Made by a program: the position numbers and the translations under genes. From Clostridia bacterium (lineage in GTDB: Bacteria > Bacillota > Clostridia > Saccharofermentanales > Saccharofermentanaceae), in contig JAEEWG010000005.1 of NCBI GenBank assembly GCA_016287245.1, positions 62,001 to 126,000 of the forward strand: a stretch of DNA of 64,000 nt, read 5' to 3'. Below, piece by piece: positions 36,988 through 47,880 of this stretch. Each line of letters begins with the position of its first letter. The stretch's first letter is position 1. Under the pieces are notes generated by a model. That model did no database searches, had not been told where the DNA came from, and was given only the letters and a program-made list of their open reading frames with translations.

Positions 36988-38016
36988 TTACATGATCACG
37001 GCCGATGACATGACCCAGGTGAGGATCAGGCATGTGATCCCGATGAAAAAGTCCAGATGGAACTGCTCTTTGAGCGGAATCTGCAGGGCTTTTCCATCTT
37101 CGGATCCGCATCGCTGGTCCTCATTTTTCTGCAGATACCGGATCAGTCGGAACTGCCTGATGAGGACGAGCACCATGACGATACCGAGCACGATACCGAT
37201 CAGGGAGGCATAAAGCGTCGTGCGGTTATAGTCCATTGCGTTTTGGACCAGTTCGGGATCCTGGATCGGCAGAACTCTCGTGATCAAGGTTCTTGCGCAG
37301 AATAGACCGATGCGCGTCAGGCACGAGCAGAGCGTGTTATCCGTAAAGTAACGGACCGCGGCACAGCAGAGCCCGATCACAAGAAGAGACGGGAATTCCA
37401 GGTGGTTGATGGCAAAGAGCGTGCTTAAAAGCGCCGGGATCAGTATCCGGGACCACCAGCGGTCCGGAAGGACACAGAAAATAAGGCCGCGGAAGAACAG
37501 CTCTTCGATCAGGACCGGAAGAAGCACGCCGATGACTAAAAGCAGCAGAAGTCCGTACATCGAGGACTCCGAGGTGACATAGTAGTAAAACTGCGGCGGG
37601 ATCGGGTTTTCGAGCTTGAGTTCAAAATAGATGAACAGGTTATGGATCCCGACCGAAAGAAGCATGGCAGGGATACCCGCAAGAAATGCCATGAAAAAGC
37701 CGCCGAGTCCCGGGCTTCTGCCCCAGGTATGGTGCTCGGAGATCTTATAGTGCTCGGTAAAAAGCACATAGACCAGAAGAAGCGCCAGCAGGCGGAAAAG
37801 CGTGATCAGGGAGTATCCGATCAGAGAAGTTTTCGAGAAGAAAAGCTTTTCTGACGGAATATGGATCCAGACCATCTGAAGAAGAAGGGAAAGTCCGAAT
37901 GCGCCGAACAGTATAATGCCGATATTCGGCCCTTTTGAGGGGAGAAGAAACGGCAGGATATATTCCTTCCAGATGGATCTGAAATCAGGGGTGGAAAACT
38001 TCGGCTGATCGTCCAT
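36988..38016 (-). CDS. CPBP-family (CAAX-like) intramembrane protease
   Basis: 342 aa with about eight hydrophobic segments. The Abi/CPBP motifs are EELFFRGLIFCVL (Glu-Glu...Arg) and, ~35 residues on, FAINHLEFP, giving the expected glutamate and histidine residues. Such proteins cleave within membranes or serve in bacteriocin immunity and signalling; the substrate here is unknown. Its ATG overlaps the prepilin peptidase stop by one base (TAATG), so the two are co-translated. Confidence 0.88.
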   Translation of the reverse strand: MDDQPKFSTPDFRSIWKEYILPFLLPSKGPNIGIILFGAFGLSLLLQMVWIHIPSEKLFFSKTSLIGYSLITLFRLLALLLVYVLFTEHYKISEHHTWGRSPGLGGFFMAFLAGIPAMLLSVGIHNLFIYFELKLENPIPPQFYYYVTSESSMYGLLLLLVIGVLLPVLIEELFFRGLIFCVLPDRWWSRILIPALLSTLFAINHLEFPSLLVIGLCCAAVRYFTDNTLCSCLTRIGLFCARTLITRVLPIQDPELVQNAMDYNRTTLYASLIGIVLGIVMVLVLIRQFRLIRYLQKNEDQRCGSEDGKALQIPLKEQFHLDFFIGITCLILTWVMSSAVIM

Positions 38017-38897
38017 TACAACGCCCCCGTGATCGGGCCGAAGTATTTAGTGAACAGCTCGAGAAAGTAAGGCTCATACAGCAGGAAAAGAACTGTACCG
38101 AGGATCAGGAAAGGTCCGAATGCCAGGTAATCCGGATCGTCGGCGAAGTGCATCTCGCGCTTCTTCTTTGCCAGGATCTTCCTCGCTTTGGCAGGATCGG
38201 GACTCTCCCGGATCTCTTTTTCTTCTCTTGCGATACGCATGCGCTTACGGACGAGGAGCGGTACAGCGACGACCGCGGCCGTGACGAATGCGATGAAAAT
38301 GACGAATAAAAGGCCCTTGAGGCCGCAGAGGAGTCCGCAGAGGAAGAGGAGCTTGACGTCACCGAATCCCATGGCTTCCGTCTTGGCGATGGCCGAAGAG
38401 ATGATACCGATGAGAAGAAGGGCGCCGCTTCCGACAAGCGCTGCGAAGACACGGTTCAAAATGAAATGATACCAGGGTTTTCCGGCATCGATCCAGATAT
38501 TGCCGTCGACAAAGTCACTTACGAAGTAAAGCACGGAAAGTGCGATGTTTAAGACGATGATGTGGTCCGGAATGATACGGTTTAAGGTGTCGGACATGAT
38601 GATCACTGTAAATCCCGGGAAAGCCAGAAGCAGTGCCACGACACGGAGCATATGTCCGTAACAGAGAAAATCCGGATAGATGGCCACGCTCAGGAAGACC
38701 AGCGCGGCATAGATGATGGCGAAAATGCCGATATGGTAGGGCTTTAAACGCTTTGCCCAGCGGACGTTTTCGGCTTTGGGGTCAAAATCGTAATCCTGAA
38801 GCCAGGCTTCGGGCATTTTATTAAACATAAAAAAGGCCGGAACCGCCATAAATGCGGCAATCAGCGCTAATACAATGGTTTGAGACGTGACGGTCAT
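38016..38897 (-). CDS. A24-family prepilin peptidase-like protein
   Basis: 293 aa, polytopic. The two catalytic aspartates fit SDTLNRIIPDHI and GFGDVKLLFLCGL, the GxGD-type signature of TadV/PilD-like peptidases. The N-terminal cysteine-rich methylase domain of full PilD is absent. A charged cytoplasmic loop (about 205-255) is inserted before the last membrane segment, which is larger than usual. No pilin, ATPase or other type IV pilus gene is in the window, so its substrates lie elsewhere. GGGAGG before the ATG. Coupled to the CPBP protease. Confidence 0.87.
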   Translation of the reverse strand: MTVTSQTIVLALIAAFMAVPAFFMFNKMPEAWLQDYDFDPKAENVRWAKRLKPYHIGIFAIIYAALVFLSVAIYPDFLCYGHMLRVVALLLAFPGFTVIIMSDTLNRIIPDHIIVLNIALSVLYFVSDFVDGNIWIDAGKPWYHFILNRVFAALVGSGALLLIGIISSAIAKTEAMGFGDVKLLFLCGLLCGLKGLLFVIFIAFVTAAVVAVPLLVRKRMRIAREEKEIRESPDPAKARKILAKKKREMHFADDPDYLAFGPFLILGTVLFLLYEPYFLELFTKYFGPITGAL

Positions 38898-39012
38898 AAT
38901 CTGCCTCCCAGAAAATCCTATATATAAGAATACATTGATTTGCAGAAATTGTGAAGTCTGCTAAAATATGCTTTGTGGTTTTTAACCTATGGGGAAAAGG
39001 AGGTGCAACGTT

Positions 39013-41661
39013 ATGAGTGAACGTGCACAGAAGAAAGAAACACAGAAGAAAGTAAGTAGTAAGACCACAGCTGAAAAGAAGAGCGCTTCTAAGACCGAAG
39101 TAAAGACAGCCGCCAAGAAGGCTTCCGCGGCAAAGACCACAAAGACGGTCGCCAAGAAGGCTTCCACGGCAAAGACCACAAAAACGGTCGCCAAGAAAGC
39201 GCCGGCCACGAAAGTCGCCGCAAAGAAAAACACAGCTGAGAAAAAGCCGGCAATCGGCAAACTGTCCACTACATCCACCCACGAACTGACAGCACAGCAG
39301 CTTCACGACATGGTGGCGTTCCAGGTAAAAGCATGCTCCGGTAAGAGCGCGGACAAGGGTACAGCAAGAGATTACTGGCTCGCACTTTCCCGTTCCATCG
39401 TTGAGATCATGGCAGATGACTGGGAAAAGACACGTGAGAAGTACGGCAAAGTCCGTCAGGCTCACTATCTTTCCGCAGAATTCCTGGTCGGCCGCTCTAT
39501 GCTGAATAACCTCGTAAACCTCGGTATCTACGAGCAGGCCGTTGAAGCCATGAAGGGCTTCGGCATCAACCTGACGGATCTTCTCGAGGAGGAGACGGAC
39601 GCAGCACTCGGTAATGGCGGTCTCGGCCGTCTGGCAGCGTGCTTCCTGGATTCCTGCGCGACGCTGGATCTCCCGGTCACCGGTTACGGTATCCTCTACC
39701 GTTACGGACTTTTCCGTCAGACCTTTGAGAACGGCTTCCAGAGAGAACATCCGGATTCCTGGATGGAGAATGGCTATCCGTTCGTTATTCCGAGATATGA
39801 GGACAAGATCCGCGTACACTTTAATGACTTTGACGTATGGGCGATCCCGTGCGATATGCCGATCACCGGTTATAACACCCATAATGTAAACCGTCTGCGC
39901 CTTTGGAAGTGCGAACCTGCACAGGAATTCGACTTCAATCTCTTTAACTCACAGCGTTTCGATGACGCTGTGATCGAGAGAAACCGCGTAAACGATATTT
40001 TCCGTGTACTTTATCCGAACGATACATCTTACGATGGTAAGGTGCTCCGTGTCCGCCAGCAGTACTTCTTCGTATCCGCATCCCTGCAGGATATCGTAAG
40101 AAACTACAAGGCAGTATATGGCAACGATTTTTCCAAGTTCGCCGAGCTCAACAGCATCCAGCTCAACGATACGCATCCGGTCATCGGTATTCCGGAACTC
40201 ATGCGTATCCTCGTCGATGAGAACGGCGTGCGCTGGGAAGATGCATGGGAGATCGTAAGACACACCTTTGCCTACACGAACCACACCATCATGGCTGAGG
40301 CTCTCGAGAAGTGGGATTGCAATATCTTCCGCTTCCTGTTCCCGCGTATCTTCGAGATCGTCGAAGGTATCAACAACCAGCAGCGTGCCCAGTTCTTTGA
40401 AAAGGGCATGTATTCCGAGCTTGTTGACCGTCTGTCGATCCTTTCCGATGGAAAAGTACAGATGGCCTGGCTTGCGATCTACGGTTCCTACTCCGTAAAC
40501 GGTGTTGCTGCCCTGCATACCGAGATCTTAAAGCGTGATACCCTCAAAGAGTGGTATGAGATCTATCCGGAGAAGTTCTCTAATAAGACCAACGGTGTTA
40601 CTCCGAGAAGATGGCTCCGTGTCTGCGACCAGGAGCTGGCTGCCCTGATCACCGACCTTCTCGGTAACGAGGACTGGGTCACCGATCTTGACCAGCTCAA
40701 GAAGCTCGAGAAGTATGCGACCGATAAGAAGGTCATGGAGCGCTTCCTGAAGATCAAGCGTGACAATAAGGTCGCTCTTTGCAATCACCTGAAGAAGACG
40801 AAGGGCATTGAAGTCAATCCGGATTCTATCTTCGACGTACAGATCAAGCGTCTGCACGAGTATAAGAGACAGCTCCTGAATGCGATCTATGCATTGAACC
40901 TTTATGACCGCATCAAGGAGAACCCGAAGCTCGATATGCCTCCGGTAACCGTATTCTTCGGTGCAAAGGCTGCTCCGGGATATTTCCGCGCCAAGGCGAT
41001 CATCAAGTTCATCAACGAGATCGCCAAGATGATCGACAACGATCCGGATATGAAGGGCCGTCTGAAGGTCGTCTTTATCGAGAACTATAACGTAAGTAAC
41101 GGTGAAAAGCTCTTCCCGGCAGCAGATATCTCCGAGCAGATCTCCACTGCAGGTCTTGAGGCTTCCGGTACAGGTAACATGAAGTTCATGATGAACGGTG
41201 CAGTCACCCTCGGTACATGGGATGGCGCGAATGTTGAGATCGCACAGTCCGTCGGTAAGGACAACGTCTACATCTTCGGCTGCCGTGTCGAGGATATGGA
41301 AGCGACCCGTGCATACTACAACCCGAAGTGGCAGTATGAGAACATCCCGGGCTTAAAGAAGGTCCTCGACCGTCTCGTAGACGGCACCTTCAACGACGAA
41401 GGTACAGGTATGTTCCAGGATCTGTTCAACGGTCTCATCTACGGCAGCAACTGGCAGCCGGGTGACACCTACTATGTACTCGGCGACTTCGACGATTACA
41501 GAAAGACCAGAGATCAGGCCTACAAGGACTACAAGAACAAGATGGCCTGGGCGAAGAAGTGCTGGATCAACATCTGCAATTCCGGTAAGTTCTCTTCTGA
41601 CAGAACGATCAGAGAGTATGCCAAGGAGATCTGGAAGATCAAGCCTGCGAAGATCAAGTAA
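39013..41661 (+). CDS. glgP: Glycogen/alpha-glucan phosphorylase with histone-H1-like N-terminal tail
   Basis: 882 aa. Residues ~81-882 are a standard GT35 phosphorylase releasing glucose-1-phosphate from glycogen: LGNGGLGRLAACFLDS near the N-terminus, NDTHPVIGIPELMR, and the PLP-lysine region ASGTGNMKFMMNGA. Residues 1-80 are unusual: 24 lysines against five acidic residues, the rest mostly Ala, Thr and Ser, with AKKA/TVAKKA units and a 13-residue tandem repeat (AKTTKTVAKKA at 40-50 and 53-63). The tail is in frame behind AAGGAGGTG and the ATG at 39013, so it is translated. It resembles bacterial H1-like or HU tails, suggesting binding to a polyanion, possibly nucleic acid. No glycogen-synthesis genes are nearby. 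Confidence 0.95.
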   Translation: MSERAQKKETQKKVSSKTTAEKKSASKTEVKTAAKKASAAKTTKTVAKKASTAKTTKTVAKKAPATKVAAKKNTAEKKPAIGKLSTTSTHELTAQQLHDMVAFQVKACSGKSADKGTARDYWLALSRSIVEIMADDWEKTREKYGKVRQAHYLSAEFLVGRSMLNNLVNLGIYEQAVEAMKGFGINLTDLLEEETDAALGNGGLGRLAACFLDSCATLDLPVTGYGILYRYGLFRQTFENGFQREHPDSWMENGYPFVIPRYEDKIRVHFNDFDVWAIPCDMPITGYNTHNVNRLRLWKCEPAQEFDFNLFNSQRFDDAVIERNRVNDIFRVLYPNDTSYDGKVLRVRQQYFFVSASLQDIVRNYKAVYGNDFSKFAELNSIQLNDTHPVIGIPELMRILVDENGVRWEDAWEIVRHTFAYTNHTIMAEALEKWDCNIFRFLFPRIFEIVEGINNQQRAQFFEKGMYSELVDRLSILSDGKVQMAWLAIYGSYSVNGVAALHTEILKRDTLKEWYEIYPEKFSNKTNGVTPRRWLRVCDQELAALITDLLGNEDWVTDLDQLKKLEKYATDKKVMERFLKIKRDNKVALCNHLKKTKGIEVNPDSIFDVQIKRLHEYKRQLLNAIYALNLYDRIKENPKLDMPPVTVFFGAKAAPGYFRAKAIIKFINEIAKMIDNDPDMKGRLKVVFIENYNVSNGEKLFPAADISEQISTAGLEASGTGNMKFMMNGAVTLGTWDGANVEIAQSVGKDNVYIFGCRVEDMEATRAYYNPKWQYENIPGLKKVLDRLVDGTFNDEGTGMFQDLFNGLIYGSNWQPGDTYYVLGDFDDYRKTRDQAYKDYKNKMAWAKKCWINICNSGKFSSDRTIREYAKEIWKIKPAKIK
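39112..39189 (+). repeat. Two tandem 39-bp units encoding the TVAKKA repeats in the GlgP tail
   Basis: Units 39112-39150 and 39151-39189 differ at only a couple of positions and encode the same 13 residues with one substitution, which points to a recent in-frame duplication. Confidence 0.85.
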
Positions 41662-41664
41662 GGC

Positions 41665-41798
41665 GACGATCAAGTAAGAAAGCTAATTAGAATTCAAAAA
41701 GCGGGAATCTTTCTCGTGCTGGTCCTCGGCGCTATGCGCCTGCGGAGGCACTTCGAAATGATTCCCGCTTTTTTATTTTGCTTTCTTACTTGATCGTC
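41665..41798. repeat. 19-bp perfect inverted repeat enclosing the glgP terminator
   Basis: The arms at 41665-41683 and 41780-41798 are exact reverse complements (GACGATCAAGTAAGAAAGC). Inside lies a second stem (41696-41709 with 41760-41773) and inside that GGCGC-TAT-GCGCC with CCTC/GGAGG flanks. The left arm shares GATCAAGTAAG with the end of glgP itself (41652-41662), as if the gene's end had been copied. The 134-bp size with terminal inverted repeats is also compatible with a small non-autonomous element. Confidence 0.85.
41696..41774 (+). terminator. Large hairpin terminator of glgP
   Basis: AAAAAGCGGGAATC (41696-41709) pairs with GATTCCCGCTTTTT (41760-41773), then further T-rich sequence. 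The hairpin apex has additional pairing. Orientation fits the end of glgP. Confidence 0.85.
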
Positions 41799-41849
41799 TT
41801 ACGTGGGGAGGGGAGGCACGGCGAAGGTGTTTTCTTTATCTTTTCTTTA

Positions 41850-41894
41850 GATTCCATTGACGATGTATTTACCTTTCGTAAGTACAATGGAATC
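41850..41894. repeat. Interrupted palindrome upstream of the 61-aa gene
   Basis: GATTCCATTG (41850-41859) and CAATGGAATC (41885-41894) are perfect complements, and between them GTATTTAC/GTAAGTAC also pair imperfectly. It ends 44 bp before the small membrane protein gene and may be an operator or a leader hairpin. Confidence 0.7.
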
Positions 41895-41938
41895 ATGAAG
41901 TACAGGGAAAGTGCTTTTGGAAATGAGGAGAGAATCTT

Positions 41939-42124
41939 ATGGCAATGATGAAGAGTTGGATTTCTGATGTTTTTGCGGCTGCTTTAGCGATCTGCCTGAT
42001 CGGAGCGGCGATTGCTTTTAATCTGGAAGCGTTTGTGATTTCTGTTATTTTCTTTGCAGGCGTGCTGGTCTCGGGCGCAGTTCTGGTCATTATAAATGAA
42101 TTGGAATCGTCCGGAAAACATTGA
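41939..42124 (+). CDS. Small two-TM membrane protein
   Basis: 61 aa, unrecognised. Two hydrophobic segments (about 10-27 and 32-52) separated by a short NLEA turn, with a charged C-terminus (NELESSGKH). GAGGAGAG 7-8 nt before the ATG supports translation. It stands alone between glgP and a convergent phosphoesterase gene, 4 bp from the latter's end, behind the palindrome at 41850. No function can be proposed. Confidence 0.65.
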   Translation: MAMMKSWISDVFAAALAICLIGAAIAFNLEAFVISVIFFAGVLVSGAVLVIINELESSGKH

Positions 42125-42128
42125 TCCC

Positions 42129-43019
42129 CTAGATATGGAACCTGAGGATATGGATCTCGGGGCGGGCCATAAAGCGGATCGGGAGAAAGCCGTTCCCGGC
42201 GCCTTTGCTGATAAAACCCTTATAGCCGCAGAAACTGTATTCTCCGCCTAAGATGCCTTCTTCGCGGGCGATGCGGTCCTTTCGGAAGAAAATGAATTCG
42301 AGATTTCCGGGAAGGTGGACCTGGCCGCCGTGAAGGTGTCCGGAGAGAACGTAATCCATAGGCGCACTTTCTTTTTTCTCCGAAGAGAGATCCGGAAGGG
42401 AATAGATGAAATCCGGATTATGTACTAAAACGAGACGGAAGCCGTCAAATCCACTGAATTCTTTCGGGATCGTTCCCCAGGGGCGCTGGCCCCGCTCACT
42501 GTCGGAGATGCCGCAGACGGCCATTTTCGCGCCGGAAAGAGGGATCTCGCGCCAGCCGTCGCTTAAAAGGATGACGCCCATCTGATCGTAGTCTTTCTTT
42601 TCCAGCTGCCAGTCGTGGTTGCCGTGGACGGCGATCAGATCGATATTCTTCTGCTTTAGGAGGAAAGAGACCTCAGTAAGCATTTTTTTGTCCACGTGAT
42701 GGACGTTCTTCTTATGTACACAGTCACCGCCGAAAAGGACGATGTCGCAGTTTTCCTGAAGGAAGTGCTCTGCGATCCATTTCGGAGACTTCAGGCATCC
42801 GAAGCCATGGGTGTCGGAAAAGAACCCGACCGTCACGGTGACCGATTCTTTTCGCGCGGAATCTAAAGGATATATATCGCGGCGGTCGACTTTGACACGG
42901 GCCGCGCAGATGACCATAAAAAGGAAAAACAGGATCCCTAAAGCTACAACTGCCAGAAGGATATGGCATAAAGAAACGGACAGCGAGAAGGTCGTGACCG
43001 AGGAAAGAAGGTAATGCAT
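42129..43019 (-). CDS. Membrane-anchored metallophosphoesterase (YkuE/YaeI-like)
   Basis: 296 aa. A hydrophobic N-terminal segment (about 15-42) precedes a calcineurin-like domain with FFSDTHGFG, FGGDCVHKK, VHGNHDWQLE and SGHLHGGQVHLPG, the complete set of metal-binding motifs. Related YkuE/YaeI proteins act on membrane-associated phosphoesters such as UDP-diacylglucosamine analogues; the substrate is not known here. No strong ribosome site is seen before the ATG at 43019 (AAAGGA is about 17 nt away), so the exact start is uncertain. Confidence 0.88.
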   Translation of the reverse strand: MHYLLSSVTTFSLSVSLCHILLAVVALGILFFLFMVICAARVKVDRRDIYPLDSARKESVTVTVGFFSDTHGFGCLKSPKWIAEHFLQENCDIVLFGGDCVHKKNVHHVDKKMLTEVSFLLKQKNIDLIAVHGNHDWQLEKKDYDQMGVILLSDGWREIPLSGAKMAVCGISDSERGQRPWGTIPKEFSGFDGFRLVLVHNPDFIYSLPDLSSEKKESAPMDYVLSGHLHGGQVHLPGNLEFIFFRKDRIAREEGILGGEYSFCGYKGFISKGAGNGFLPIRFMARPEIHILRFHI

Positions 43020-43177
43020 AAACGGCAGTTTCGTTTTCCTTTCAAACAGAATTGCTTTTTAGTGTATATATAATAGCATATATGTTATAATCATGTGGAA
43101 TTGTTTAGAATAGGTTCGCGCGAAGGAAAGCGGGATGGCCGTTTTTCGGGTCCGCGTGAAAGGAAGGAAGTAAAGAT

Positions 43178-43414
43178 ATGCCGGAAATCAAATCTGAAGT
43201 CGTAAAAGAGATCGGTATTCTCTCAACAAGCAAATCCAACTGGAACCGCGAGGTCAACATCATCCGCTGGAACGATGGCAAGCCGAAGCTCGATATCCGT
43301 GACTGGGCTCCGGAGCATGAGCGCGCTGGTAAGGGCATCACCCTCACAGCAGAGGAAGTTGCAGTTCTTAAGGAACTTCTGGCGGACTACGATCCGTACG
43401 AGTTTGAAGAGTAA
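43178..43414 (+). CDS. YdbC/PC4-like single-stranded nucleic-acid-binding protein
   Basis: 78 aa matching the YdbC family: VVKEIGILS, NREVNIIRWNDGKPKLDIRDW, KGITLTAEEVAVLKELL. YdbC of Lactococcus has a PC4-type fold and binds single-stranded DNA. Here it may act in transcription or replication; abundance and target are unknown. AAGGAAGTAAAG lies before the ATG. Followed after 32 bp by a membrane protein and ligA on the same strand. Confidence 0.88.
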   Translation: MPEIKSEVVKEIGILSTSKSNWNREVNIIRWNDGKPKLDIRDWAPEHERAGKGITLTAEEVAVLKELLADYDPYEFEE

Positions 43415-43446
43415 TACTATATAAATTTCTGAAGGGCGGAAGAGAC

Positions 43447-44088
43447 GTGCGAAGTGATATCCGTGCACTGATCGTTTCCATATTGTTGTTTCTTCTTTGG
43501 GGAACGGTCATCACATATCCGTTCCGCATCGTTTCAGATATTACATGTCAGGCTACAGAAGCAGTTGTAGGTAAGATCCCCTTACCTGCAATTGCTTTTG
43601 CTGTTTTGGTGCTTCTGATCATCATGGGGATCACCTGTGTGCTGTTGTTTCTGGGGAAAATGGAAGTCAGCGATCACATTGCTCTTGTTTTATCGATCAC
43701 CGGTACCATCGTCTATACGGTAAGGATCTTCACGACCCGCTCTTTTTCTGTGGCGGCGGTTGCTATGGCGATCCTTCTTGCGGGTACGATCCTGCTCGTA
43801 ATTATGCGAAAGACGGAGTGGACGAGATATATTGCTGATGCCTTTATCATGGCCCTTCCGGTAAGAATGTGCTATGAATGCATCATGAATCCGCTTTATC
43901 GTCTTTTGAAAACAGACCTTTATCTGCTCTCACCCTTTATCACGGTCCCGCAGACCAGTATATTTTCGAAGGTCGGCAACCTTCTCGGAGTCAACCTTCT
44001 GCTGTGGAGCGGTTCCTTTTTTATCGTATCCATCCTTCCGGTCATCTACCTTTCCGGAGGAAGAAAAGAAGGCAAGATTCGCCGATAG
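43447..44088 (+). CDS. Multi-pass membrane protein of unknown function (GTG start)
   Basis: 213 aa with about six hydrophobic segments spread along the length (from LIVSILLFLLWGTVITYPF to LLWSGSFFIVSILPVIYL) and a basic C-terminus. No family recognised. The GTG at 43447 follows AAGGGCGGAAGAG. The gap to ligA is 15 bp, so it is likely in the same transcript, but nothing ties it functionally to DNA ligation. Confidence 0.7.
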   Translation: MRSDIRALIVSILLFLLWGTVITYPFRIVSDITCQATEAVVGKIPLPAIAFAVLVLLIIMGITCVLLFLGKMEVSDHIALVLSITGTIVYTVRIFTTRSFSVAAVAMAILLAGTILLVIMRKTEWTRYIADAFIMALPVRMCYECIMNPLYRLLKTDLYLLSPFITVPQTSIFSKVGNLLGVNLLLWSGSFFIVSILPVIYLSGGRKEGKIRR

Positions 44089-44091
44089 TGA

Positions 44092-46691
<2,600 letters not shown>

Positions 46692-46705
46692 GACAGGATG
46701 GACGT

Positions 46706-47116
46706 ATGAGTTATTACTGGGCCAATTTAGGTTTACATCTTCTGATCAGCCTTCTTCTGCTGATCCTTTTGCTGTGGGCTGTAAAGAACAACCAGAAGAA
46801 CCGCTGGAAAAGAGGCTTTCTGTTCCTTCTTCCTCCTGTGCTTTCGATCATACTTTTAATCCAGCTGGCGCTCTTTTCCATCCCCAGAGTCCTGGATTCG
46901 ACGACAGTACTTCGCTCTGCATATAAGATGGAGAGCGGGAAGATCGAGCGGATCAGCAGCCTTAAGGACCGTGTGGTCGTTGACGGAAAGAACTACTATG
47001 TCAATCCATTCTCTTTTGACCTGAAAAAAGGCGATCAGGTGATCATCCGCTATACACCTTACGCGCACTATGCGTATTCCATGGAACTCGACGAGACGGA
47101 AACGCCGGAGAATTAA
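46706..47116 (+). CDS. Small membrane protein, two TM segments
   Basis: 136 aa, unrecognised. Two hydrophobic segments (about 8-25 and 37-58) form a hairpin; the remaining ~75 residues look like a small beta-rich outer domain (VVVDGKNYYVNPFSFDLKKGDQVII). AGGATGG precedes the ATG at 46706, 14 bp after the cyclo-ligase stop; an earlier in-frame start lies within that gene. Last member of the ligA transcript. Confidence 0.65.
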   Translation: MSYYWANLGLHLLISLLLLILLLWAVKNNQKNRWKRGFLFLLPPVLSIILLIQLALFSIPRVLDSTTVLRSAYKMESGKIERISSLKDRVVVDGKNYYVNPFSFDLKKGDQVIIRYTPYAHYAYSMELDETETPEN

Positions 47117-47207
47117 TTCCACAATTTACAAAATCGCGCTTATATCATATTGCGGGCCGGATTTTTCCCATGTTTAACTAGAAGAAAACGAAGGGAGATC
47201 CGGGAAA

Positions 47208-47822
47208 ATGGCATATGGTACGAAAACAGTAGAAGAACGGCTGGCGATCCAAAGAAGAAAGAATAATGAATACGGGATCTATATCGCCTGCGATGACAGA
47301 TCGATCCTGAAATGCGTCAATGCGATGCTCCTAAACAGCGGGATCGTGGGCCTTGCGGACACGGAAGGGAAGATGCATTACCTGATCGATGGAAGGCGCG
47401 GAGGCAACTATGTCATGGATCGCGTGAAGGAAAAAGTCATGACCCTTCGGGAGAGCCCTACCGGGAAGACAACTGATGTGGAAGATGCCTATGTGGAGCA
47501 TGCGATCAGTTCCGTGATCGGAAAGTACGGGTTTTCCGAATCGCTTACGGGAACGCAGATTCTCCGAAAACTTCTGTTCCATCTTTATAAAGATCCGGGA
47601 CTCTTGCGATCTGCGGCCAAAAGGCTCTATCCGCTGGTGGCCCCCGAGTTTCCCATGACTCCTTCTCAAGTGGAGAGGAATCTTCGGTATGCGATCAAGA
47701 AGAGTAGTAAGCTCAAAGAGGAGACAAAGGTGACCTTCGTCTTAAGAAAACTCCTTGATCAGACGATGGAAGAAGTGCTGCGGCAGTACGGGCGCCCGCA
47801 TTCCACGATGAGAAGGTACTGA
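47208..47822 (+). CDS. Protein with Spo0A C-terminal-like DNA-binding domain
   Basis: 204 aa. Residues ~95-195 match the pattern of the Spo0A effector domain: GTQILRKLLFHLYKDPGLL, then SAAKRLYPLVAPEFPMTPSQ and VERNLRYAIKK, the helix that reads the 0A box in Spo0A. The N-terminal ~80 residues (YGIYIACDDRSILKCVNAML ...) could be a short receiver remnant but lack the acidic pocket and phospho-acceptor aspartate in the expected places. It is therefore not an ordinary phosphorelay Spo0A. It may be a derived regulator. A terminator shared with the convergent HU gene follows. Confidence 0.75.
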   Translation: MAYGTKTVEERLAIQRRKNNEYGIYIACDDRSILKCVNAMLLNSGIVGLADTEGKMHYLIDGRRGGNYVMDRVKEKVMTLRESPTGKTTDVEDAYVEHAISSVIGKYGFSESLTGTQILRKLLFHLYKDPGLLRSAAKRLYPLVAPEFPMTPSQVERNLRYAIKKSSKLKEETKVTFVLRKLLDQTMEEVLRQYGRPHSTMRRY

Positions 47823-47825
47823 GGA

Positions 47826-47859
47826 CAAAAAAAGAGCTGCCTCATAAGAGACAGCTCTT
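47826..47859 (-). terminator. Terminator of the HU gene, between convergent genes
   Basis: AAGAGCTG-C-CTC (47832-47843) pairs with GAG-A-CAGCTCTT (47848-47859), one mismatch. The A-run at 47827-47833 becomes a U-run on the minus strand, so it serves HU mainly. Confidence 0.85.
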
Positions 47860-47880
47860 CATAATTGACCAAAACAAAAA

